From positions 4,464,001 to 4,528,000 of the forward strand of contig NZ_CP121261.1 in the NCBI RefSeq assembly GCF_029637605.1: DNA of 64,000 bases, read 5' to 3'. This document shows, piece after piece, positions 57,479-64,000 of the stretch. The notes below the pieces were generated by a model, which saw only the letters and a list, made by a program, of their open reading frames with translations, did no database searches and was not told the DNA's origin. Position 1 is the first letter of the stretch, and every line of letters begins with the position of its first letter. This stretch comes from Achromobacter spanius. Its GTDB lineage: Bacteria > Pseudomonadota > Gammaproteobacteria > Burkholderiales > Burkholderiaceae_B. The position numbers and the translations under genes are program-made.

Positions 57479-58441
57479 TTACTTCAGCAGGCCGATTTCC
57501 TTGTAGAACTTCTCGGCGCCCGGGTGGAACGGGATGCCGGCGCCCTTGATGGCGTTCTCGCGCGTGATGAGCTTGCCCTTGGCGTGGCCGTTGTCCAGCG
57601 TCTTGCGCGTGGCGTCGCTGTACAGCGCCTTGGTGACGTCGTACACCACTTGTTCGGACTGCTTGGCCGATGTGACCATTTGCGCGTTGACCGAGATGGT
57701 CTTCACTTCGCCCACGTTCTGGTAGGTGTTGGCGGCGATGGTGTCGGGCGTGAAGAATTCCTGCTTGGCGCGCAGGGCGTCGATTTCCGGGCCGACCAGC
57801 GACACGATCTCGATGCCCGCGCCGCTCGAGGCCAGTTCGGCGATGGCGCCGGCCGGTGCCCCGCCCACGAAGAAGAACGCATCCAGGCCGCCGTCCTTGA
57901 GCTTGTCGCCGGCTTGGTTGGGCTTCAGGTATTCGGCCTTGATGTCCTTGTCGGTCATGCCGTAGGCGCCCAGGATCAGACGCACATCAACCAGCGTGCC
58001 CGAGCCCGGTTCATCCATGGACACGCGTTTGCCCTTCAGATCGGCCACGCTCTTGATGCCCGCGCCCTTGCGCGTCACCAGGTGGATGCTTTCCGGGTAC
58101 AGCGTGGAGATCAGGCGCAGGTCTTGCGCCTTGGGCTTGCCTTCGAAGGTGCCCGTGCCGCTGTAGGCCCAGTAGGCCACGTCCGACTGCGTGAAACCGG
58201 CTTCAAACGAGCCGCCCAGAATGCCGTTGATGTTGGCCACCGAACCGTTGGACGCCACCGCCGTGGCGACCAGCTTGCCCGGCTGCGACACGGCGTTGGC
58301 GATGATGCCGCCGATGGGGTAGTACGTGCCGGCCGTGCCGCCCGTGCCGATGCGGAAGAACTGTTGGGCCTGTGCGGAACCCACGGTGCCGACGGCGGCA
58401 ACCGCGACGGTCAGGGCGGTGATCCAGTGTTTGAGTTTCAT
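57479..58441 (-). CDS. TAXI family TRAP transporter solute receptor
   Basis: The 320-aa protein has a signal peptide (cleavage after SAQA, about residue 25) and mature QQFFRIGTGGTAGTYYPIGGIIANAVS, the TAXI hallmark (TGGTxGTYYPxGG), then KSVADLKGKRVSMDEPGSGT. TAXI receptors bind glutamate, glutamine or other carboxylates. GGAGAAGC precedes the ATG. First gene of the TRAP operon; divergent from the D-threonine aldolase-type gene. Confidence 0.93.
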   Translation of the reverse strand: MKLKHWITALTVAVAAVGTVGSAQAQQFFRIGTGGTAGTYYPIGGIIANAVSQPGKLVATAVASNGSVANINGILGGSFEAGFTQSDVAYWAYSGTGTFEGKPKAQDLRLISTLYPESIHLVTRKGAGIKSVADLKGKRVSMDEPGSGTLVDVRLILGAYGMTDKDIKAEYLKPNQAGDKLKDGGLDAFFFVGGAPAGAIAELASSGAGIEIVSLVGPEIDALRAKQEFFTPDTIAANTYQNVGEVKTISVNAQMVTSAKQSEQVVYDVTKALYSDATRKTLDNGHAKGKLITRENAIKGAGIPFHPGAEKFYKEIGLLK

Positions 58442-58607
58442 GTGTGCTTCTCCGGGTGTTGTTGGGTAGGGTTCGTGTGACGAAAATCGTCTTGTCATTC
58501 CTGCGCTTGGCGGTTCAGGAAAAGCGCCGCCTTGGCGCAGAAATGGGCCTCCCCTTGGGGGCCGTTTTCATGTTGAAATTCTGGCATGAGGGGGGTGCGT
58601 AGCCAAT

Positions 58608-58697
58608 GGTTACGGAGCTATCGTTTACCTGGGGGTCAATGAACCCTTTGGTTATGGCTGCTCGTGCTTTGGTTATGGAGTCCTGCCCCCACGGTTA
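58608..58697. promoter_or_regulatory. Phased GGTTA(C/T) array upstream of the aldolase gene
   Basis: GGTTACGGAG (58608), GGTTATGGCT (58650), GGTTATGGAG (58671) and GGTTACATCC (58693) lie 42, 21 and 22 bp apart, thus on the same face of the helix. Two copies share TTTGGTTATGG. They sit in the 290-bp divergent region before the aldolase ATG (58732). This looks like a cooperative binding site; the regulator is unknown, and no regulator gene is adjacent. Confidence 0.45.
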
Positions 58698-58731
58698 CAT
58701 CCCACGCGCTGTCAATAACGGAGTACCCCCG

Positions 58732-59871
58732 ATGTCCCAGGAAGTCATACGCGGCATAGCGCTGCCCCCGGCCGCGCAACCCGGCGATCCCTTGGCCCGC
58801 GTCGACACCCCCAGCCTGGTGCTGGACCTGGCGCCGTTCGAGGCCAACCTGCGCGCCATGCAGGCCTGGGCCGACCGCCATGACGTGGCCCTGCGCCCGC
58901 ACGCCAAGGCGCATAAATGCCCAGAGATTGCCCTGCGCCAACTGGCGCTGGGCGCACGCGGCATCTGCTGCCAGAAAGTCAGCGAAGCCCTGCCCTTCGT
59001 GGCCGCCGGCATCCATGACATCCATATCAGCAACGAAGTGGTCGGGCCGGCCAAGCTGGCCTTGCTGGGCCAATTGGCGCGCATCGCCAAGATGAGCGTC
59101 TGCGTGGACAACGCCAAGAATCTGGCGGACATTTCCCAAGCCATGGTGCATGCCGGCGCCGAGATCGACGTGCTGGTGGAAGTTGACGTCGGCCAAGGCC
59201 GCTGCGGCGTGTCTGACGACGCCTTGGTGCTGGCGCTGGCGCAGCAGGCGCGCGACCTGCCCGGTGTGAACTTCGTGGGTTTGCAGGCCTATCACGGCTC
59301 GGTGCAGCACGCCCGCACGCGCGAAGAACGCGCCCAGGTGTGCCGCCAGGCGGCGCGGATTGCGGCGTCCCACGCGCAACTGCTGCGCGAAAGCGGCATC
59401 GCCTGCGACGTCATCACGGGCGGCGGCACGGGCAGCGCGGAATTCGACGCGGCAAGCGGCGTCTATACGGAGCTGCAGGCCGGGTCCTATGCCTTCATGG
59501 ACGGCGATTACGGCGCCAATGAATGGGACGGACCGCTCCGCTTCCAGAACAGCCTGTTCGTGCTGTCCACCGTGATGAGCGTGCCCGCGCCCGAGCGCGT
59601 GATCCTGGATGCGGGCCTGAAATCCACCACCGCCGAATGCGGCCCGCCCGCGGTCTTCGGCTTGGACGGCCTGACCTATGCCGCCATCAACGACGAACAC
59701 GGCGTGGTGAGCGTGGCGCCCGGCGCGCAGGCGCCCGCGCTGGGTGATGTGCTGCGGCTGGTGCCCTCGCATGTGGACCCGACGTTCAATTTGCATGACG
59801 GCCTGGTGGTGGTGCGCGACGGCGTGGTGCAAGACATCTGGGAAATCGCGGCGCGCGGCTTTTCGCGCTGA
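58732..59871 (+). CDS. DSD1 family PLP enzyme, D-threonine aldolase type
   Basis: The 379-aa protein is an alanine-racemase-fold PLP enzyme. Lys59 in RPHAKAHKC is the expected PLP lysine, and His347 and Asp349 in VPSHVDPTF match the metal-binding pair of low-specificity D-threonine aldolase, whose length is also about 379 aa. VDVGQGRCGV and GLQAYHGSVQH are family blocks. Such enzymes cleave D-beta-hydroxy-alpha-amino acids (D-threonine, D-3-hydroxyaspartate) to glycine and an aldehyde or glyoxylate; which one is unknown. I use the ATG at 58732. Divergent from the TAXI receptor. Confidence 0.85.
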   Translation: MSQEVIRGIALPPAAQPGDPLARVDTPSLVLDLAPFEANLRAMQAWADRHDVALRPHAKAHKCPEIALRQLALGARGICCQKVSEALPFVAAGIHDIHISNEVVGPAKLALLGQLARIAKMSVCVDNAKNLADISQAMVHAGAEIDVLVEVDVGQGRCGVSDDALVLALAQQARDLPGVNFVGLQAYHGSVQHARTREERAQVCRQAARIAASHAQLLRESGIACDVITGGGTGSAEFDAASGVYTELQAGSYAFMDGDYGANEWDGPLRFQNSLFVLSTVMSVPAPERVILDAGLKSTTAECGPPAVFGLDGLTYAAINDEHGVVSVAPGAQAPALGDVLRLVPSHVDPTFNLHDGLVVVRDGVVQDIWEIAARGFSR

Positions 59872-59919
59872 CGGTCGCCGCATGAGGTAAATGTTCGGCG
59901 TTCAACGCCGCCCAGCCAT

Positions 59920-60651
59920 TCACAGGTTCGTCATCCCCAGGAATTGGCGCAGTTCCGGGGTGGCGGGCGCCGTGAACAATTCCTCCGGCGGGCCAATCTC
60001 ATGCACGCGGCCCTGATGCATGAAGACGACGCGGTTGCACACTTCGCGCGCAAAGCGCATTTCGTGCGTGACCATCAGCAGCGTCATGCCGTCGGCGGCC
60101 AGTTCGCGCACCACCGCCAGCACTTCGTTGACCAGTTCGGGGTCCAGCGCCGACGTGATTTCATCGCACAACAAGGCCAGGGGCTGCATCGCCAGCGCGC
60201 GGGCAATCGCCACGCGCTGCTGCTGCCCGCCCGACAGTTCCTCGGGCCAGGCATCGAACTTGTGCGCCAGCCCCACGCGCGTCAGCATGGCGCGCGCCAT
60301 GTCGGCCGCTTCCGCTTCCGGCATGCGCTTGGCCACCATGGGCGACAGCATCACGTTGCGCCCCACCGTCAGGTGCGGGAACAGGTTGAATTGCTGAAAG
60401 ATCATGCCCACCTTTAGCCGCAGCGCGCGCAGCCGCAGTTCATCGTCGCCCAGTTGCGCGTCGGCCACCATGATGGCGCCGCCGTCAATCTGTTCCAGCC
60501 CGTTCACGCAACGCAACAGCGTGCTCTTGCCCGAGCCGCTCTTGCCGATGATGGCGATGACCTCACCGGGTTCGACGCGCAGCGTCACCCCCTTCAGGAC
60601 TTCGTTGTCGCCGAATTTCTTGCGGACGTCTTCAAGGGCGATGAGGGGCAT
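59920..60651 (-). CDS. Polar amino-acid ABC transporter ATP-binding protein (GlnQ type)
   Basis: The 243-aa ATPase has Walker A GKSGSGKST, QQFNLFPHLTV, the signature LSGGQQQR, Walker B LLCDEITSALDPE and H-loop VTHEMRFARE, the full set of the GlnQ/HisP class. AAGGAAG precedes the ATG. It overlaps the permease upstream by 20 bp and is the last gene of a four-gene amino-acid importer. Confidence 0.93.
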   Translation of the reverse strand: MPLIALEDVRKKFGDNEVLKGVTLRVEPGEVIAIIGKSGSGKSTLLRCVNGLEQIDGGAIMVADAQLGDDELRLRALRLKVGMIFQQFNLFPHLTVGRNVMLSPMVAKRMPEAEAADMARAMLTRVGLAHKFDAWPEELSGGQQQRVAIARALAMQPLALLCDEITSALDPELVNEVLAVVRELAADGMTLLMVTHEMRFAREVCNRVVFMHQGRVHEIGPPEELFTAPATPELRQFLGMTNL

Positions 60652-61288
60652 GCAACTTCCTTTCCAGCCGGAGGCTAAGGCGCGACAGGGGCCAGCACAG
60701 CGCGAAGTAGATCAGCGCGGCGCAGGCATAGACGGTGAAGGGACTGAACGTGGCGTTGGTGATCACCGTGCTGGCCTTGGACAGCTCGGTGAACCCGATG
60801 ATGGAGGTCAGCGCGGTGCTCTTGACGATCTGCACCGCGAAGCCGACGGTGGGCGCAATGGCAATGCGCAGCGCCTGCGGCAGTACCACGTAGCGCATCT
60901 GCTGCACGTAGCCCAGCGCCAGGCTGGCGGACGCTTCCCATTGGCCTTTTGGAATCGCTTCCACGCAGCCGCGCCAGATCTCGGCCAGGAACGCGCCCGA
61001 CCATAGCGTCAGCGCCGCGCCCGCGGCCAGCCACGGCGGCACTTCCAGGCCCAGCAGCGACAGGCCGAAGAACGCCAGGAACAGCTGCATCAGCAGCGGC
61101 GTGCCCTGGAACAGTTCGATGTAAGCCCAACTGGCCCGCCGCATCAGCGCCACGCGCGACGTGCGCATCATCAGCGCCAGCACGCCCATCAGCGCGCCGC
61201 CCGCGAACGCCACCAGCGACAGCACTATCGTCCAGCGCGCGGCCAGCAGCAGGTTGCGGACGATGTCCCACATTGAAAATTCAATCAT
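60632..61288 (-). CDS. Amino-acid ABC transporter permease (GlnP/HisM type)
   Basis: The 218-aa inner-membrane protein has about five hydrophobic segments and the family's QGTPLLMQLF and EAIPKGQWEASASLALGYVQ (EAA loop). Its ATG overlaps the next permease's stop. With the 61285 gene it forms the membrane channel. Confidence 0.92.
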   Translation of the reverse strand: MIEFSMWDIVRNLLLAARWTIVLSLVAFAGGALMGVLALMMRTSRVALMRRASWAYIELFQGTPLLMQLFLAFFGLSLLGLEVPPWLAAGAALTLWSGAFLAEIWRGCVEAIPKGQWEASASLALGYVQQMRYVVLPQALRIAIAPTVGFAVQIVKSTALTSIIGFTELSKASTVITNATFSPFTVYACAALIYFALCWPLSRLSLRLERKLHAPHRP

Positions 61289-61953
61289 CGCGCCGCCTTG
61301 CGAAACAGACGCCTGCCGGTCATGCGCAGCAATTGGCGCAAGATGATGGCCAGGGCCAGATAGATGCCGGTGGTGACCAGATACACCTCGAACGCGCGGA
61401 AGTTGCGCGACTGGATGAAGTTGGCGGCAAAGGTCAGGTCTTCAGCGGCAATCTGCGAACACACCGCCGAGCCCAGCATCACGATCACGATCTGCGACGA
61501 CAACGCGGGCCAGATGCGTTGCAACGCGGGCTTCAGCACCACGTGCCGGAACACCTGAAAGCGCGTCATCGCCAGGCTGGCGCCGGCTTCGTACTGCCCT
61601 TTGGGCGTGGCATCGATACCTGCGCGGATGATCTCGGTGCTGTAGGCGCCCAGGTTCAAGGCCATCGCCAGGCAGGCGGCCTGCATTTCGCCCAGTTGTA
61701 TGCCCAAGGAAGGCAAGCCGAAGAAGACGAAGAACAACTGGATCAGAAACGGCGTGTTGCGTATGACCTCGACATAGGCCGTGACAGGGGCGCGCAGCGC
61801 GCGTGGTCCCTGCGTGCGAATCCACGCGCAGGCAATGCCTAGCGCCACGCCCGCCACCGCGCCGAAGGCAATCAGCTCGACCGTGACGCCGATGCCCTTG
61901 ATGAGCACCGGCGTGTAGTCGAACACCGACGCGAAGTCGTATTGATAAGCCAT
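61285..61953 (-). CDS. Amino-acid ABC transporter permease (GlnP/HisQ type)
   Basis: The 222-aa partner permease has RNTPFLIQLFFVFFGLP and the EAA loop DATPKGQYEAGASLAMTRFQ. It begins 18 bp after the binding-protein gene ends. The coupling of both permeases is by overlapping stop/start at 61285-61288. Confidence 0.92.
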   Translation of the reverse strand: MAYQYDFASVFDYTPVLIKGIGVTVELIAFGAVAGVALGIACAWIRTQGPRALRAPVTAYVEVIRNTPFLIQLFFVFFGLPSLGIQLGEMQAACLAMALNLGAYSTEIIRAGIDATPKGQYEAGASLAMTRFQVFRHVVLKPALQRIWPALSSQIVIVMLGSAVCSQIAAEDLTFAANFIQSRNFRAFEVYLVTTGIYLALAIILRQLLRMTGRRLFRKAAR

Positions 61954-61971
61954 GATGGCCGCCTTCCGGAC

Positions 61972-62754
61972 TTACAGGTCCTTGGGCAGCTCGGCCCCCA
62001 GCCACTTCTGCGAGATCGCCGACAGCGAGCCGTCGCGCTTGGCGGCGGCCAGAATGTCGTTGACCTTGGCGCGCAGCTTGGGCTCGTCCTTGTTCATGCC
62101 GATGTAGCAAGGCGAGTTCTTGATCAGGAACTTCGTTTCGGGCTTCTTGGCCGGGTTGCGCGCCAGGATGGCGGCGGCGACCACGTTGCCGGTGGCGATC
62201 ATCGGCACCTGGCCCGACAGGAAGGCCGTGATGGTGCCGTTGTTGTCTTCATAGCGCTTGAGCGTGGCGGATGCCGGTGCAATCTTCGACAGCTCGATAT
62301 CTTCCACCGCGCCGCGCGTGACACCGATGGTCTTGCCGGCCAGGTCCGCCGCCGACGATACCTTCAGGTCGGCCGGGCCGAACACGCCATTGAAGAACGG
62401 CGCGTAGGCATCGGAAAAGTCGATGGCCTTCTCGCGTTCCGCGTTCTTGCCCAGGCTGGAAATCACCAGATCCACCTTGTGGGTCTGCAAGTACGGTATG
62501 CGATTCGCGCTGGTGACCGGCACCAGCTCCAGCTTCACGCCCAGTTGTTTGGCGATCAGTGCTGCCGTATCGATGTCATAGCCCAGCGGCTTCATGTCGG
62601 CGCCCACCGAACCGAAGGGCGGAAAATCCTGCGGCACGGCGATCTTGATGGTGCCGGCTTTGACGATATCGTCCAGCGTGTCGGCATGCGTCAGCGGCGC
62701 GGCCAGCAGGGTGGCGGCGGTGCAAAGGGACAACAGCAAGGTTCTACGGTTCAT
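61972..62754 (-). CDS. Amino-acid ABC transporter substrate-binding protein
   Basis: The 260-aa periplasmic receptor has a signal peptide (MNRRTLLLSLCTAATLLAAP, cleavage after THA) and the SBP-bac-3 fold: KIAVPQDFPPFGSVGADMKPLGYDIDTAA, LVISSLGKNAERE, GKTIGVTRGAVED. GGAGAG precedes the ATG at 62754. It leads the four-gene polar amino-acid importer; the ligand cannot be fixed. Confidence 0.92.
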   Translation of the reverse strand: MNRRTLLLSLCTAATLLAAPLTHADTLDDIVKAGTIKIAVPQDFPPFGSVGADMKPLGYDIDTAALIAKQLGVKLELVPVTSANRIPYLQTHKVDLVISSLGKNAEREKAIDFSDAYAPFFNGVFGPADLKVSSAADLAGKTIGVTRGAVEDIELSKIAPASATLKRYEDNNGTITAFLSGQVPMIATGNVVAAAILARNPAKKPETKFLIKNSPCYIGMNKDEPKLRAKVNDILAAAKRDGSLSAISQKWLGAELPKDL

Positions 62755-63138
62755 GAGGGGACTCTCCAGGGCGCGCATCGCCCAGGGGTGGGTCGACGCG
62801 TTGCACACCAATTCGGTATACAAAACTGGAAAAGCAAATTCCGTGCCATTTGGGCCGCGCCCGGAGCGCAGCGCCAAGCGCTTGAACCCCGCCCCGATGT
62901 GGTGCGAGCCATGCGCCGAATGCGGGCACGAAAGGCACCAGGAAGATGCGAACGTCCGCTCCCTGCCGCGGCACACCTATCCGTTCAAAAATGAACAAGA
63001 AATACGCAGAAATGGCAGTTCGCAAACAACATTGTGGGCGTCATGATGGCTGCCAATCGTCGATGCCGACATCGACCGCGCCGCCCGCGGACTTGCTAAT
63101 TCCCGAACTCCGGGCGGTCCAGTCTGGAACCTCTAGCC
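62755..63138. other. Divergent intergenic region, amino-acid importer / MFS exporter
   Basis: The 384-bp stretch holds no gene I support; the open frames through it lack ribosome sites and homology. TATACC on the minus strand near 62817-62822 could be a -10 for the importer operon; no matching -35 is clear. Confidence 0.5.
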
Positions 63139-64000
63139 ATGAATACCCAAGTTTCGCCCGTGATGGTCTATGCCCCGGACTCGCGCCGCTGGCTCGCCTT
63201 GCTTGTCCTCCTGACCGGCACCCTTTTGCCACCCCTGGACTTCTTCATCGTCAACGTGGCGCTGCCTGCCATCCGCGTGGGCCTGCAAGCCACGTCGGAC
63301 GTCTCGCAACTGGTGATCTCGGTCTATGCCGCGGCCTATGCCGTCACGCTGATCCTGGGTGGGCGTTTAGGCGATCTCTACGGCCGAAAGCGGGTATTCG
63401 TGAGCGGCATGCTGGGCTTTGGCGTCGCGTCGGCACTGTGTGGCCTGGCGCCGTCGCCAAACCTGCTTATTGTCGGCCGCTTGCTGCAAGGGATATCGGC
63501 GGCAATCATGGCGCCGCAATCATTGGCGTCCATCCACGCCCTCTTTCCGGCCAGCGAAAAGAACCGCGCGCTAAGCCTGTATGGCGCGACATTCGGCTTG
63601 GCCTCCGTGGGGGGGCAATTGCTGGGGGGGGTGCTGGTGTCGACCAGCCCATGGGGACTGGGTTGGCGTAGCGTGTTTCTGATCAACCTTCCCATCATCG
63701 CGCTTGCCGTTCCCGCCGCGCTGTGGTGGTTGCGTGAAAGCCGAGCCGAGCGTTCGGCGCGCCTGGACGTGCCGGGTGCGTTGCTGCTGGCGGCTGGCTT
63801 GCTGGCGCTTGTGGTGCCGCTTATCGAAGGGCGCGAGCGCCACTGGCCAGTATGGTGCATGGCGCTGCTGATCCTGAGCATGCCCTTGCTGTGGTTCTTC
63901 TGGCGCTACGAAAAAGCGCAGGAACTTGCGGGCCGAACGCCCTTGGTCCTGCCCTCGCTTTTGGCCGCGCGCGGGCTGCGGCGCAGCCTGGCATCCACGT
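63139..64000 (+). CDS. MFS transporter, DHA2 (EmrB/QacA) type, 3' end outside the window
   Basis: The open frame runs from an ATG at 63139 to the window edge (287 codons). It has LPPLDFFIVNVALPAI in helix 1, GGRLGDLYGRKRVF (motif A, after helix 2), VGRLLQGISAAIMAPQSLA (motif B-like, helix 4) and GQLLGGVLV (motif C-like, helix 5), so it is a 14-helix drug:H+ antiporter of the DHA2 type. The ribosome site is weak. The C-terminal part is missing. It is divergent from the amino-acid importer; no regulator is adjacent in the window. Confidence 0.88.
   Translation, partial: MNTQVSPVMVYAPDSRRWLALLVLLTGTLLPPLDFFIVNVALPAIRVGLQATSDVSQLVISVYAAAYAVTLILGGRLGDLYGRKRVFVSGMLGFGVASALCGLAPSPNLLIVGRLLQGISAAIMAPQSLASIHALFPASEKNRALSLYGATFGLASVGGQLLGGVLVSTSPWGLGWRSVFLINLPIIALAVPAALWWLRESRAERSARLDVPGALLLAAGLLALVVPLIEGRERHWPVWCMALLILSMPLLWFFWRYEKAQELAGRTPLVLPSLLAARGLRRSLAST

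Noticed and set aside
62946..63671. 241-codon plus-strand frame over the start of the MFS gene
   Set aside because: The MFS frame beginning at 63139 has transporter motifs and stays open to the window edge; the other frame has none.

Overview
The window is GC-rich, densely packed chromosomal DNA from a betaproteobacterium of the Alcaligenaceae, most like Achromobacter or Bordetella. The reasons are a Bug-type tricarboxylate-transporter binding protein, an FMN-riboswitch-controlled stand-alone ribB, the smg (DUF494)/gluQ/topB neighbourhood, and the abundance of ABC/TRAP uptake operons typical of this family. I saw no rRNA, tRNA, CRISPR array, insertion sequence or prophage. Most of the window is solute import plus catabolism; the 39-55 kb part also holds housekeeping genes.

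Left part (1-27135): a truncated CDS end, an FMN-dependent alpha-hydroxy-acid dehydrogenase and an IclR regulator precede a first operon (2833-10645). It encodes a PotABCD-type ABC transporter, a three-part [2Fe-2S]/FAD amine or imino-acid dehydrogenase of the HcnABC/D-hydroxyproline dehydrogenase type, and a GhrA-like hydroxyacid dehydrogenase. After an AraC-GyrI regulator and a LysR-Bug-hyuAB group (12059-17955) comes a second, paralogous operon (18876-27135): PotDABC-type transporter, two DAO-type flavoproteins, the [2Fe-2S] and FAD/BFD subunits and a RidA deaminase. It is divergent from a GntR/UTRA regulator, and a strong promoter and a 28-bp inverted repeat lie between them. The two operons look like variants of one import-and-oxidise module for an unknown amine, opine or D-amino-acid-like compound.

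Middle (27110-46 kb): a BMP-type nucleobase/nucleoside ABC transporter with a cytosine-deaminase-like amidohydrolase (minus strand); a DedA-rhodanese fusion; a ketopantoate reductase homologue; a group of an NAD(P)-binding protein, a flavin reductase and a nucleoside deoxyribosyltransferase-like protein; a TetR/MFS pair; ribB with its FMN riboswitch; a SET-domain lysine methyltransferase with a Lys/Pro/Thr-rich tail; a bestrophin; and an Lrp regulator divergent from an acetolactate synthase large subunit.

Right part (44.6-64 kb): a TauABC-like operon with an SDR; topB with a histone-H1-like tail; a DUF2157/DUF4401/GDYXXLXY membrane protein; gluQ and smg; a TAXI-TRAP transporter divergent from a D-threonine aldolase-type enzyme; a polar amino-acid ABC transporter; and a truncated DHA2-type MFS exporter.

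The most unusual non-coding structure is a family of REP-like palindromes in four 3'-end intergenic regions. They occur as single units (10656, 48249) and as mirrored doublets (1581, 44469). One of them supplies the stop codon of topB.
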